Source of the DNA: Balanoglossus misakiensis
Taxonomy: Eukaryota; Hemichordata
DNA length: 64,000 nucleotides
Reading direction: 5' to 3'
NCBI GenBank assembly: GCA_040954595.2
Contig: CM082582.2
Location: 13,268,001 to 13,332,000 of the forward strand
In this document: one piece after another, positions 26,768-39,500 of the stretch
Layout of the letters: every line of letters begins with the position of its first letter
Position numbering within the stretch: position 1 is the first letter of the stretch
Position numbers and translations under genes: made by a program
The notes under the pieces: generated by a model
Databases searched by the model: none
What the model saw: the letters and a program-made list of their open reading frames with translations, nothing else
Told to the model about the DNA's origin: nothing

Positions 26768-29700
26768 ATGGGTAAGAGTAAAAAGAAGATGTTTCCGGTG
26801 AAAAAAATCCAACCAACTGGTTTGTGCAGCGTCAAGGATGCTGAGGCTGAAACTAATGAACTTGCAGCCCCTCCTTCCGCGGCGCAAACACAAACATTGT
26901 CAATTTTGGAGAAGGTGAGTGCTCTTACTGGTTTATGAAACACTAAACCTTTCTCAAAGTTATTGTCTTGTTTTAAGGACGCGTTAAAAATCTCCATAAA
27001 CACAGTACAGGGAAACTTAAAATTATGATGATGGAGAGAGTGTCATGTCTGAATTTTTTTCTCAAAGAGAAGTACAGATGTGATTTGTATAAAGTAAAGT
27101 ATAAGTGCCTTTGACCGTATGTAAATACATAGCTCTGCGTGGGCAGGGCTGTGTAAGACACACAGTCCTGCCATGCAGAGCTAGAGTGTATACCACGTGT
27201 CAAAGGTGTTCCAGTTTTGATCACTGTTAGACAGTGCTAAGTTTGTTTTAGTAACAAACAAACAAACAAACAAACAAACAAACAAACAAACATATTATTG
27301 CCAATAAAGGTATAATTAATGTTTTCCACAACTTTGACCATCACAGCTACAAAGTTCTGAAGAAGAGGACAAACAGTGTGGTTGTTCTTCCCTTGCAATC
27401 TCAGTGTTTGATGAGAAAATGATCCCGCCTTTATTGGAAAATGATATCGTAAAATGCGTTGCACCATTACTCGTTGATAAATCCTTATCAGTAAGAGAAG
27501 CTGCTGCAGGAGCACTTAGGTAAATAACTTGTGAAGTATTACTTTGACTTTCTTGTAGATTTTGAAATGTGTAGTTGAAAAGTTCCATAAAATTTTGTTT
27601 TCATTCTGTCGTTCGTTGGGTATAATGAGATATGAATTGAGAGAACTGATTTATAAATTTGAACTGATTGACTGATGCATCATGGTACACCTGGGGTGAC
27701 ATGAATAGACATGGATGCAATAGGTAATTCTTTAAAAAATTTTGACATGAACAGGAACTTAAGTCTAAGTGGAGGTCATGAAGTCTGTGTTAAAATGATT
27801 GAAAATGACGTCATGACACCGTTAGTGGTCTTATTAAACAAGGTAAGCATATCTATGCATTTGAATGTCACGTGTAAAACTATGGGAGTATCATTCTTTT
27901 GATACAGTGTACCACCATGAGGCTAAAGGGGTGTGACTCGTAGGTCATAGAGCAAGTGATATTAGACATTCAGACTGTGTTTGATTTCACCACCAACCCC
28001 TGTCCATCAAACAGTGAGGAAATTCAGAATTGGGATGTGGTTGTGTCTGTTCTTGTAATGCTTCAGGTGTTCTTCTTCGCAGTGCTTAGAAAACTTGAAA
28101 GTGATGTCAGAAAATAAAATGATGAAGGATACGACAGTGCCAATGACAATTCAAGGAATGCATCTGCTTTGGAATTTATGGTAAGACACAAAATTCGTGA
28201 GATCACATGGACAAGAGTGTATCTTGTTTTTGCACATGCATCCATGTAGCATGCTGCATAGCACAGAGCACAAGCTACACAAACAATATAAGTGGCAGTG
28301 AGCTACTGAACACAGTGTTATCAAATCAGAAAGTATTTCTGATCTGCACTGTAGAGGGCACACTACACAAGACATCGCATCACTAAGAATTCTTGCCTGC
28401 AAGTTTTGTTGTCAACTTTTAAATTTGATTCAACTTACAGTGAAAACAGTTCAACAGCTGTGAACATTGTGAACTCTGAAAACCTGATGCCGTTGATGGT
28501 GCAATGTCTGCAGGTTGACAAGTACGGCATAGAATTGGCTACTCCAGCTGGTAAGATTGTATGATCTGATACTTGCATTGGTAACTTTCTTAACCACAGC
28601 TTTCAGTTACAGTTTTTCAAGTTCTTGAATTTTCCAAGGGTATAGCTGTTTTTAGAAGTAGACATAAATGTTTAAAAGCCCAAGTCATTGGACAGTATGG
28701 AAACACTCATGTAATTTCACACAGTCAATCAATGCTAGACTAGTTGTCGCCACGGTTGTCGCCAACTTATTTTTGCCTATGCAATGAATACTCAGTTATC
28801 CATGCTGTAGAGATTTATTCTTCATGTGTTTTTTTCTTTTTCTTCTTCAGCACAATGTCTTCATGTTGTAACGGAAGAAAATACAACTGCAGCTCAAATA
28901 CTTTGTGTTCCAGAGATGTTAAGTATATTAGAAACATACATGATGTCCAGTGAAAACTCCTACCAATATTTGTTATTGAAAACTTTAATTGCAGGTAGGT
29001 GTACCTAGTACTCTTAGTTCTCGTGACGTCTCAGGTCCTTCTAATCAGAAAATGTTGTATCACATGTTGATATCAGGCTACTAGCATTAGCATTGAGTCT
29101 TTTTTTCTTGTCCTCATGTTTTCTACCCAGGAACCCTGTACAACATCAAAACATGTCTGCCATCTGGAACGCAGAGTGAGACAATGCAGGCCATTGTCAA
29201 AGTCTTGGCACAGACACTGGATGTTGATAATTTAGAAGTTGTGCAGAGTTTCATACAAAAGGTTGGAGCTGCCAATGTAAGTACCATCACTTGGTTGTGT
29301 TGCATTGTCAGGGCCAACGTCATGGTTCTAGGTCAGTCACCCCCTGGACATCTACCCACCGAAGGTGATCCATATCTGTAACAGTAACTGCTGGGAGGGG
29401 AAATGCCCATGTGGCATGTGTCCAGGGGGTAAGCACCCTTATACCAACTTGATATGGTGATTTTGGTAAGCCATGCTGGTATTCTTATTTCAGGGTGTGA
29501 ATCACAGAGATGCTCATACAGATGGTGAAGGAACTTCTCAAGATGATGGTAAAGATGCTTTGGAAAACAATAAGGTGAGACATTTTTTGTCATATTTCTT
29601 TTCCAGAGTGACATGTAAGACAAAGGAAGACTCTGACTGTTCATTCATTTTTGTGGAAAAAAATACGTAATAATTTTTACTTCACATTCACATGCTGTGG

Positions 29701-32178
29701 AGTTTTCTTTAGTTTGATACTTTAGTTTTGATTTTTCATAGGATTCCAAAGACAAAGAGGGGCACACGGAAGAAATAAAAAGTTTGCTAACATCTCAGCA
29801 AGTAGCCTTAGAAGTCATCTCTAATATGTGTGTTCCAGAAGGTAGGTTGTCATATTATGTGCATACCTAAGTTTGGTCACTCAGTACTGTATGTTCAGTC
29901 TTGTTTTTGTTTATTATTCTTGTATTTTTTTCTTTCTCTTCAGATGATGATGATGAAGATTGGCAAGACATGGACGCAACAAGCAGCAGCAGCAGTGATG
30001 ATCAGACAGAAGACATGGATGTCACAGAGAACAGTGCACCCATCATGGTAAGCATCCAAAAATGGTGGAATGCTGTGATGCTTCTCTCTGCAGTTGTCAT
30101 CCATATGCTGTGTTTATTGTTGTTTAGTGTTGTAATGGTTGTCTGCAGGATAGAAGTGGAAACTCAGCATTCGATGTGAGGAAACAATCATCTTGTCATG
30201 TGGAGCAGTGTGATACTCAATATGTTCATTCAGAACATTCTTTTGTGTGTCAGATTTGCAGACAAATTTCACAAGAAACAATTTTCGTTTTCATTTTCAG
30301 TCACCACTTTGCTTGTCTGCAGAGATTCATTCTGCCCTGATAGCTCAAAATATTCCAAAACGGGTATGTATATGAATCATTTTGTATTAAAGCCAGATTT
30401 TTCAGTACTTCCTGGAGGCCGTCATTTTTCCAACCTCTCTTTCACACTTCAGTGCGCATGTTTGATGCTGATTGTTTATTTATGAGACTATGTTTAAACG
30501 TGAGTGAAATCAATGTTTCAGGTTTTGGACAAAACTTCCTTAGCTGATAAAAATGCATTAACTATTGCAAGTCATCCTAAAGGCCAGTCATTGATGAAAG
30601 GGTAGGTCAAAGATTTGATCATATCTTTAACTCATTGTGATGGTATTTGATTATCACCACCAATGTTCATCATTTCATCTTGGTACAATAACACGTCAAC
30701 TTGCCAACCTGCAGACATTGTACCTTAGTGAACATGCACTCAATTACTTTGAGGTGTCTTTTCCCATCTTTGAGTTTGTAATCTGTTCTCTCACATCATT
30801 CCAGTTTCTTGCATGATTCTAAAATCTTTCGTTCCACATTTCAGCTTGCAGACAATTCAGAACCGGGCATTGATATGTCTACAAAACATGATATCTGTGG
30901 TAGATGTTGACTCCTTGGGTGGAAATGAAGCTTTGGCCAATTTATGGCAACTTTTGTTGACACAGACACTGGAGAAAAATGGCAAGTGAAGTCATGTGTT
31001 GTCTTTTTTGCTTAAGAAGTGACATTCTTGGAAGTAGTGTGAGAATAGTTGCAGAAAAATAGATTTAGTCTTGTATGTATAGACTCTGTATTCTTTGTCT
31101 CACAGTATGTTGAAGTATATCAGTGTTTTTCTGTATTTTTCGTATTGTGTACAGCCACGTATTCTTCAGTATGTATTTTTTGTACTGTATACAGCCACTG
31201 TTACAGATGAGTACATAGAAGCTATGACAAGTGCCTTGAGAGCGTTGCTTCAGAAAATGGCTGCAAGTCAACAAGTTCCTCAGGTTTGTGAAATCAAACA
31301 AAGGAGATCAAAGATCAAGAAACATTCATTTATGCATGATAGCTTCACATTGACAGAAGGGATGAAAAGCCAGTCTGTGAATTCTTTTAAATACTAAAAG
31401 ATGGGTGGAAATTCATGATCTTACCAGAAACTCATTTCTTCTGTTGTAGGGTTTAAATGAAAATCATTTGATGAGACTATGTGAACTATCACATGTATCC
31501 AGCTGTAGTAATGTCAGAGCAAATATTCTTGGAATTCTGGGAAGTATTGGAAATCTGCTGGCTCAAGAACCAAATACAAATTCTTTACTCATTGTAAGTA
31601 CATAAAGATATGTCAACTATATTGTAGTGAACACTTTTTTTTAAGTTATAAATTTTTGTCAAATTCTGCACCTATTCTAATTTTATTCAAAGCTTGATTG
31701 TCTTACTTGGCTACCAACCTGTTGCTACGGTAATTAACCAAGTCTCGTGAGATCTCACATCACATTGCTTTCTACTCTTGCATACAGGCCATTGGTAATC
31801 ACTTGTTAGAGGTGATATCGAAAGAAGTAGAGTTACGAGTGGTAGCTGAAGCATTGGATGCAGTATTTGACACATTCGGTGATGGACAGACAGCTGATGA
31901 TGTAGCTATCACAATATCTCTTGTTGAAAAGTTGAAACAAATGCTGCCTGTACTCAAATCAAAGGTGAGCACCATTTTGTTTCTACACTGGCAGAATTAT
32001 TTGGTAATCCAAAATATTATTTGTTTCTTTCAATATATGTCTGATTTCAATTAATCTTCTGTATTCTTTACAGATTCGTCAAGGAAAATGTCATCTTGGA
32101 GACCACTTCCCTGTTGTCATGAATGCAAGAACAAATCTTATAAGATTTATTAAATACAAAGAGGATCAAATGAAATAA
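26768..32178 (+). CDS. HEATR3: HEAT repeat-containing protein 3 (Syo1 homologue)
   Basis: Family members act as co-import chaperones for ribosomal proteins of the 5S particle. Exons: 26768-26914, 27347-27519, 27755-27842, 28083-28180, 28441-28550, 28851-28994, 29131-29276, 29494-29574, 29742-29841, 29944-30047, 30301-30363, 30522-30601, 30845-30981, 31195-31283, 31450-31593, 31788-31964, 32074-32178. All phases agree, giving 661 residues against 680 in human. The start MGKSKKK is the typical basic N-terminus. Armadillo/HEAT helices follow (SVREAAAGALRNLSLSGG; GMHLLWNLCEN; LLKTLIAGTLYNIK), then a variable linker, the acidic stretch DDDDEDWQDMD with a serine run, and C-terminal HEAT helices (TSALRALLQKMA; VVAEALDAVFDTF). 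The intron after 30981 uses a GC donor (gcaagt). The last exon is short and ends with a lysine-rich tail. Confidence 0.95.
27131..27182. repeat. Near-perfect hairpin in HEATR3 intron 1
   Basis: Two arms of about 24 bases (27131-27154 and 27159-27182) are nearly reverse complements around a loop of about four bases, both built on agctctgc. A relative of one arm, agctcttcgtggcagagct, lies near 37042 in the TRIM gene, so this looks like a dispersed short inverted-repeat family rather than a single RNA gene. A small hairpin RNA cannot be excluded. Confidence 0.5.
27250..27292. repeat. CAAA tetranucleotide microsatellite
   Basis: About ten uninterrupted CAAA units in HEATR3 intron 1, some 55 bases upstream of exon 2. 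It makes a spurious phenylalanine/valine/cysteine-rich minus-strand frame. Confidence 0.85.
29337..29432. repeat. Inverted repeat in HEATR3 intron 7
   Basis: The 12-base arms accccctggaca (near 29339) and tgtccagggggt (near 29420) are exact reverse complements about 70 bases apart. The enclosed DNA shows no coding signal. It may be the end pair of a tiny non-autonomous element or simply a stem-loop; no target duplication is evident. Confidence 0.4.
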
Positions 32179-32422
32179 CGAGATTTGACCAGCCAATGAA
32201 GTATTATATTTTTTATCAATTGGTGTACGAGTACATCTTGAAAGACACTTACCTCACCAGTTGCAACTGAATAGAATAATTTGATTCTTGCCCTGGATAT
32301 GCCTGCATTCATTTAAATTCCTGAGAAACAGCCATTTTTGTGCGTAGGCAGAAATTTCAGATGTTACCAGTAATTTGTGATATGTGACTGTATCTGAAAT
32401 TGATTGCCAGTATTAATTTCAG

Positions 32423-32428
32423 AATAAA
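32423..32428 (+). terminator. Candidate polyadenylation signal for HEATR3
   Basis: A perfect AATAAA 245 bases after the HEATR3 stop codon, in AT-rich DNA. It is the only exact hexamer close to the gene end. Confidence 0.5.
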
Positions 32429-32910
32429 TTCTCGGATATCAAGTTATAAAATTAACTAATTGTATATTTGACATGATTGACTTTATTGATACTGTGCACA
32501 GAAATTGTTTTCTGTGGAAATGACATAGTTGAAGAAAATGTTATTTTTTCCCGTAAGGCTTGTGAAAAAGAAATTTCAACGAAGTGAAATCTTTGATGTA
32601 TTGAAATATTGGCCTTTTTGCAAGTAGCCTTGTTTTATTTTATTTTTTATGTTGAAAAAATGAGTTTTAGTGTTAAATCAAAAGGTGGCCACACGCCAAA
32701 TGATTGAATTCCTTTATTATTTTTTGGGGGAAAACCTGATACAGATGCCACCGAGACAAGGGTCGTAACATTATCTTTCTTTTTAATCATGTATCTTTGA
32801 GTCGGTGACCTTTTTCTTTTAATTTTTCAATTAAATGGTAATAATAATGGTTTGTTGCACTTGGTATGAATGTGAAAATACTGTTGTCTTTTCACTCAAG
32901 TGCTGGTGAA

Positions 32911-33133
32911 ATGGGTTAATTGATGGGAAACTGCAAACATGTTTGTACATATGCTAATTATCCCGTGGACAATTAGCATCAACTCTTGGAAACTGGGTTA
33001 ATCGGTGGGAAACCGCAAATATGATTTCACTCTGTTAGATCAGCGCGCATATGCATGGTAGCCTGGTCACCATACCCAGTGTGTTTTAGATAGACTCACA
33101 CACACGTGACCAGGCTAATGCATGGCTACCATC
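32911..33133. repeat. Composite direct/inverted repeat block
   Basis: Two direct copies of a roughly 30-base unit (gggttaat, then gggaaac, then gcaaa) lie at about 32911-32941 and 32993-33022. Between them is a perfect 9-base palindrome pair, atgctaatt at 32951-32959 and aattagcat at 32971-32979. Next door, agcctggtcac at 33060-33070 pairs exactly with gtgaccaggct at 33106-33116, and ATGCATGG occurs outside both arms. The whole looks like remains of small non-autonomous elements. Confidence 0.5.
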
Positions 33134-33565
33134 CGAAAATATGGAAAATGCAAAACAGGTTCGGAATACAATTATAGACACAAATCTTATAAAAATATAC
33201 ACGCTTTGTGTTCATTTGAGTTATAGCTCGTGTATCAGCAGTACTATATTTGGCTGCTTGTGTACTGCATAATCTCCCATGTGGAAAGCGCTGTGGTAAG
33301 AGAACTAGAGTTATTGTCAAACTGTGTTGTGCATGTAGCTTGAAATTTCTATTTCGGGGGGTCGAAGTGACTAGAAACCATGGAAACCATTGTTCCTGTA
33401 CGTGTATGATTGTTTCGTGTATGAATGTATGTGCTGATGAATGAACCCGGAATGTGTAAGTGAACTTATTCAAGGCCAAGCCTTTGAGCCATTCTTTTGA
33501 GGCGTTGATACATGACCGACATTTCCTTCCACATTTCTTCCACCACATTTTAGACAACAACAACC

Positions 33566-36109
33566 ATGGCCGGTGTGAATCAGAAAGTGTTATCAACCTC
33601 CAAGTCAAACTGGTGTTTCTCCAGGTGTAAGGCCTCTAGACTCTTCCCTTTGATGCTGGGCGTGGTCCTTGGAGTTTTCATTCAAGAAATCATGGTAGGT
33701 TTGGTCACATTGGGAGGGACTGTAGTTTGCTTTAGTAGCATATATAGGTTGTATGAGTGAACACTGACCTCAGTGTAGCCACTGGCCCTGTGTACAGAAC
33801 TGTGTGCTCCCGGCGTGACACGGCCATGGTGGAAGCCGATATACGTGTGCGCGTACCATAATAGTTACTCGGGTGGTTGAAAAAAAGGTGCGGTTCAAGT
33901 ACATCTTACTATTGATTGATACAAAAGGTACTTGTTTTCTCTTTTTAGTTTTGGTCTTCTGGTGAAAAGTTTACATTGGGTACATATCAAAAGACCAAGA
34001 CCGATTCTATGGTGGGACATATGGTATGTGCAACTACTACTCGGAGAGTGGCTGCGTTCTCCCAAAAAGCTGGATCGTATCTCACTGCAGAAAACATGAC
34101 CAGCACAAGAAAACCCCAATCACAGAACGGGAAACCCTTTTTTCCTTATCTGACAGATCTTTTGGTGACGTCAGCATATACATCAAGGTACGCATACATA
34201 AATAAAAACATGCCATCATCATCATCACCATCCTCATCATTGCATCATCATCATCATCCTGCCGCCGTCACCAACCAACACCGCCATATTTGATTTTACA
34301 AACGTGCAATTACAACTATCATTATTGTTCTTGTGCATATTGTAGGTTGGTCGTTCCAAGGAACAACACAACCTTTCGTCAAGGGGGTATCATTGAAGCA
34401 GTAATTGACACGTACGACGCCGATGGTCGTAAACGTACCGTTGGCGGGGACTTCTTTTTTGCCGTTATGTCTGACAATCTATCAAAATCCACCAGCGGAC
34501 GGATAATCGATCATGGTAATGGTTCTTATAGCGCTTACTTTTACGCTGGTTGGACGGGATCAGCAAGCATATCTGTAACTTTGGTACATCCACGCGAGAT
34601 GGTGAATTGGATTGAAACTGTGTATCGCCCCACAGAGCCCAGTCTGGATTGGAACGCGGTCTTTCGGAATAAAACTTTCTCTGAGGAAATTCGTTGCTAC
34701 GTCTTCGGCGATGCGACACCTCAGAATAAGTGCGTGTATGGCAACGAAAATGCACTCGGGAATACAGTCTTCGTGTGTGACAAACCAAAACATTTGACTT
34801 GCGAGGAAATACATAGCACAAAAGCTGACTTAGGTTCCTTTAGAAGATATGTAAACCGAACCCTTTCAGATGATCTTACATTTTTACTTCAACGGTAAGT
34901 ATTCATATTAATCTCATCAAACCAACAACGTTTAATACTAGTTCTAACACTAATTTCCAGTGATTCCTACAATATGCATGGCGACACATTGTTATAAAAT
35001 TATAATTTTTCATAATTATTCGAGCTGTTCTTCGTCGCACAGGTGCGAATCAATCAATTTAATAACCTTTGACTTATATACACAGCCCATACCTCATGAC
35101 GCCTTTGGTTGGAAGTCCCTTTGCAGTCACAATTCAAGGTAATCTTGTGTATTTTTCTTTGTGTAAATTGCAGGTGGCACTGGTCACTATTCTATTCATT
35201 AACGCCACAATGTCGAGTTTGACCCCGCCCCCCCCCCCCCAAAAAAAAAACAACCTTATATACTTGATTTTGGTTCTTTTCAAAATGACTTTGTCGTCGT
35301 TTTTCGAACGGTTCGCGTTTCCAGAATCTGGTGCTGCTCGGAATTCCACAGATCAAGATGTGGACCTGCCTGATTGTGGAACGGACCTTCCAATATCAAT
35401 ATCTGACGGTTTCTGGACAAGTAACAAAGAATGGGTTTCTCGCGTTTGCAAGGCGCACCACTGGGGTGTATCCGATATACGACAGTGTCTCCGCGGGAGA
35501 ACTATACTGTTTCTGGGGGATTCGACTCTCAGGCAATTGAACGAGTTTATCGCCGAAGTTTTGAAGCAGAAAACACCGAAAGATGAAAAGCTATTGCGGA
35601 TATGGCGAGATAATAAGTACAATATTAGCGGTATCTTTCATTTTCACCCGATCTTGATTGGGAGTAATGTAATCGACTTTTGGAGCCAGAAATTTGAAAG
35701 TGATGTGATCGACAGTGTAACAGTGACTCAATGCAACGATGTGATTGTTTTAAGCCTCTCTTATCATTTTGTAGTATGGACAAAGAGGTCATACATAGAG
35801 AGGCTACAACATGTCAGACAAGCAATTGTCAGTCTTAAGAAACGCTGCCCAGACGCGGTTGTTATTGTCAAAAGTTCTCATCCCAGAGAGCATGATGGGA
35901 AGGAAGCATACATTCACAGCAGTGACTGGATTTTGAACGATATGAATAACATACTCAGAGAAACTTTTGGCGGGATCGGAGTGAGATTTCTCGATGTTTA
36001 TGACATGTCGCTGGCTCACTTTGCGACAAACCGGGTTCACATGCCAACGGAGGTTGTACATCAACAAATGGACATGCTCTTTTCGTATATATGTCCACAG
36101 GTTAAATGA
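33566..36109 (+). CDS. NXPE: NXPE family protein (neurexophilin and PC-esterase domains)
   Basis: Likely a Golgi or secretory-path type II membrane protein with an acyl-esterase-like domain. Exons: 33566-33694, 33949-34187, 34346-34894, 35086-35138, 35325-36109; all phases agree, giving 584 residues. A short cytoplasmic start is followed by one membrane segment at about residues 22-43 (LFPLMLGVVLGVF). Then comes an immunoglobulin/filamin-like part (LVVPRNNTTFRQGGIIEAVI; GNGSYSAYFYAGWTG) and a C-terminal PC-esterase part. The nucleophile motif FLGDSTLRQ puts serine near residue 390, and the family ending with histidine near 562 is visible (NRVHMPTEVVHQQ). Several N-glycosylation sites are present. 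The 3' acceptor for the last exon lies 80 bases after a poly-C/poly-A tract that breaks the intron frame. The substrate is unknown; the family assignment is firm. Confidence 0.9.
35229..35252. repeat. Poly-C followed by poly-A tract
   Basis: A run of about 11 C followed by about 10 A in the last NXPE intron. Length here is prone to sequencing and polymerase error. The tract lies inside an open frame that continues into the last exon, so it should not be read as coding. Confidence 0.7.
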
Positions 36110-36588
36110 CTTTACTGTTCGCAGATGTTCGGTAAATGAAAAGAAAGTATTTTCAAGTTATTTAACAAGCAGGATTGTATTATGATTATGTTGAGTTTTT
36201 GAGTATTAGTAGTAGTGTCATACAGAACGCAAGACATTGGCTATATCGCACAGATTTGTACTCGTCTCTCATGTACTGGTTTTATCACAGCTCATTCATT
36301 AAAATATAAATTAACTGTTTACTGTTTGCCACACCCGATCAACCGGCTCCTGTGGTCAAGGGTATTTACAAGGGTCAGTATATCTTAATTTGTAGGTGTA
36401 AATGTCTATTGCAGTTATTTATAGTGTGAAATCTACACAATCTACCCATAGTGCATTGTAGCGGAAATGGGCACGGATATTTTTAGAAACCCGGGGAATC
36501 CCACCGTCGAAGTAAGTAATTGGCGACGCCGGTGTATACAGCTCAGTATTACAGCGGCTTTTTCTGCGAAACCATCTTCTATCGCGTC
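36110..36588. other. Spacer between NXPE and TRIM-like gene
   Basis: NXPE 3' UTR plus the promoter and 5' UTR of the next gene. An ATTAAA variant poly(A) hexamer is at 36298-36303. No exon is seen. An open frame upstream of the TRIM ATG has no ATG of its own. Confidence 0.55.
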
Positions 36589-39500
36589 ATGGAGCTCGAG
36601 AACGAACTTACGTGTAGCATTTGTCTCGAACTGCTAGATTCCCCGGTTATTCTGCCATGTTCTCACAATTTTTGCAGGGAGTGCGTTATCGGGTTACTGA
36701 AACATGGCGAGTTTAAATGCCCTACTTGCCGCCGTCAGTGTGGGCACCGATGTATTGACGATTTTCAGTCCAACAGGGCACTCGCCAACATTGTAGCAGA
36801 CTACAAGAAACGACAGGTTCTGCTGTGTAGCGAGCACGACAAACGACTGTCTCTCTTCTGTGTTTCCTGTCGGACCGCCGTTTGCCGAATGTGTTTACAT
36901 GCCAGGAAGGGAGAGCACAGAGGGCACACGGCCAAACAACTGAAACCTCTCTGTGAGAAAGAAAAGGTACGACCCTGAAACTTGTGATATATTTTCAACA
37001 GACGACATTTTTGAGTAAATAGCATCATAGAAAAAAAAACTAGCTCTTCGTGGCAGAGCTGTAGGCCTATCTTGTTGTTGTTGACACAGTGGCCTAGTGT
37101 TTTCCGAGAACCAGGGTCAGTGACCTGGGGTAACGAAAGTGCCAACTTTATAGGTTGTTTTCGCGGCCATCATGATAAGAAAGTTTCATCAGACGAGTGC
37201 CACCCCGGGGTGTTACCCTCGCTTTCTCCAAAGGATATTGCCAATTGCAATAATTCAGTTGTTTTCGTTAAATGTAGAAAAAAGAGGAAACGAAACAAGT
37301 TCAGTCAAAAGTTCAAGCTTTCTGAAATCCGCCTTAGTACGTAATGCGTTGTTGTTCACGTCATGAAAATAAAATGGATCCCCAGTAGGCTGATACCTAT
37401 TACAGCTCATAACGTGCCATAACTTCTAATCTTGATTGCAGAAACGATTGACAAGCGAACACGATTCCCTAAAAACTCTGGTTGACGAAGTGAAGTCACG
37501 TTTCAATCCTTCTGAACTCATGGAAGAAGTCGAGGTGAATATTTCATTCACTTATCCATCTTCTTGCAACCGCGCACATGCGCACATATAGAAATCACGA
37601 TGATGGTCTCAAAAATGGTTCGAATTTCAAATGTCAAGCGTTTCACCGTTCCAAAACCCGCCATGACTTGTCTGCCTTGAATAGTCACTGGTATAGAAGT
37701 ACTCCCACAGCTTAAGAAAAAAAATCATTTTTCCAGGAGGATTTGTCGAGTATAGAGGAACAGCTGGACCAGACTTGTGAAGAACTGATAAGGATGATCA
37801 AGCAGAGGAAAGTTAGCATAAAGAGTATGATAAAATTCCAAAGAGACAAAATTCGATGGAAGCTTGATTCGCATAAATCTTCCATAAAACAATCACAAAA
37901 TTTACTCGACAAGTACCAGAAAGTTACATCACTTTTTGACGAAAGTCCGGTCAGGTTTTTACAGGTACGTATGGCATTTGTTTGTATATGTAATTGCCAA
38001 CATGCATGTGTGTATGTAATTTTGTTGTTACAAAGTTATTACTTTTTTACTAAAAGAATTTTTGCCGTAAGAGGACGACTTGTCTTTATTTGTGCAATCA
38101 TTCAATGACATTTTTTATTCTTTTTTTCCGACAGGAATCTCTTGGGCTTCAGGGGTAAGTTATTCCATAAAATAGAATCCACGTCGCTTTCCTCAGTTAA
38201 AAAGACAAATGTAAAGGACAAATCTCTATGTTTGCGATATGTGTTTTTCGTTTTGAAGTATTAATATTGACGTGTTTATTGAAAAATGACTAATGGCATG
38301 TTTTCAACTGTGATAACGACGACGCGACTAAACTTATATCCGCACATCTTAGTAAAAAAAAGACTCTTTGTTAATTCGCAGCGCAAAGTTAAAGATATCA
38401 GCACTGAAGTCCATTGATCTCAATCAAAAGCCGCTAAAATCCAAATATCTTCATTCTTGGAAAATAAAGAACGCGCTTGAGGAGATGACGCTTAACACAT
38501 ATCCCGGTAGGTGGCGCTTCATCATATTGTCATTGATCGCGTATACGTTTGTACGTGAGTGCAGACATTGTGTGTTCGCTGGCTGTTGTTTCGTTTTGTC
38601 GATGAATACATGAGATATTTGTGACGTCATATCGTTTGCTTATATTGCGAGAATCTTTGGTCCAAAGTGTTAAAAATGTGCTTTCGCAGTGGACGTGATA
38701 GGTTAATCATATAATGAAGACAACAACCGCAATTTTAGCACTTTATCCCATCTTTGTTATCGTTATTGATATTGTTTGATTGCAGAGCCACCAATTAAGG
38801 TTTGTAAGTTTGGCCCTCAGACCCGGATGTTTGGAAATCTGACCGAGCAAAATAATTCCAAAGGTTTGTGAATCTTAAAGCTGTATTATATGACATCGGT
38901 GTGTAAAAATGTTGCGCGAAAGCCGCCATCTTTGTAGTCTGATCGCTGTTTTGTCTCCGAGTCTGTACAGATTTTAAAAATGTTTCTTATTTGCAATTTT
39001 AGCTACCCCGTTCACATTCAAGAGCGTCCCGTGGCGCCTCGGAATTTCCATGCCGCGAGTAAACTTTGAGGTACGTACAAATGACTTGACTTTGTTTCAA
39101 ACTTGTTCACTACATATATTGAGTTTTGTGCGCGGCGTTTTGACCGCTTGTTACCATTTGCTTTCTTTAAACAGCCGACAGTTTTGAATGGTGCAAAGTT
39201 TCTTGACGATGCAAGTGAGATGACGAGCCGTCGCTCTCAGAGCGTAACAGCGATGAAGCAGTATGAAAATTTCAGTTTTGAGGCAAGGATCTCGGTTTCT
39301 ATTGGTCGTTGCAATTCCTTAAAGACATGTTATCGTCAATATTGTTTCTACTTGTTCCAGAAGAATTACAACAACGTACAAATTTCATTCGGTCAATGCA
39401 GTGGCCAATATGAATAAAGTTTTGAATAAGTGGCATATTATTAGATATGAATGTGAAGAATTCATTTCAGCTTTTGAGATTAAAGTTTACTGTTCTTGAC

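Larger units (their letters stand above)
32179..33565. other. HEATR3 3' UTR and spacer to NXPE gene
   Basis: AT-rich non-coding DNA. The first part is presumably HEATR3 3' UTR, with AATAAA at 32423-32428. The second part (32.9-33.13 kb) is built of short direct and inverted repeats described separately. I see no coding exon; a long minus-strand frame at 33126-33608 has no family resemblance. Confidence 0.6.

Noticed and set aside
33126-33608. 160-residue minus-strand frame
   Set aside because: Overlaps the inverted-repeat block and the NXPE first exon; composition looks random.
34465-34821. 118-residue minus-strand frame
   Set aside because: Shadow of the NXPE exon at 34346-34894, which has clear family resemblance on the plus strand.
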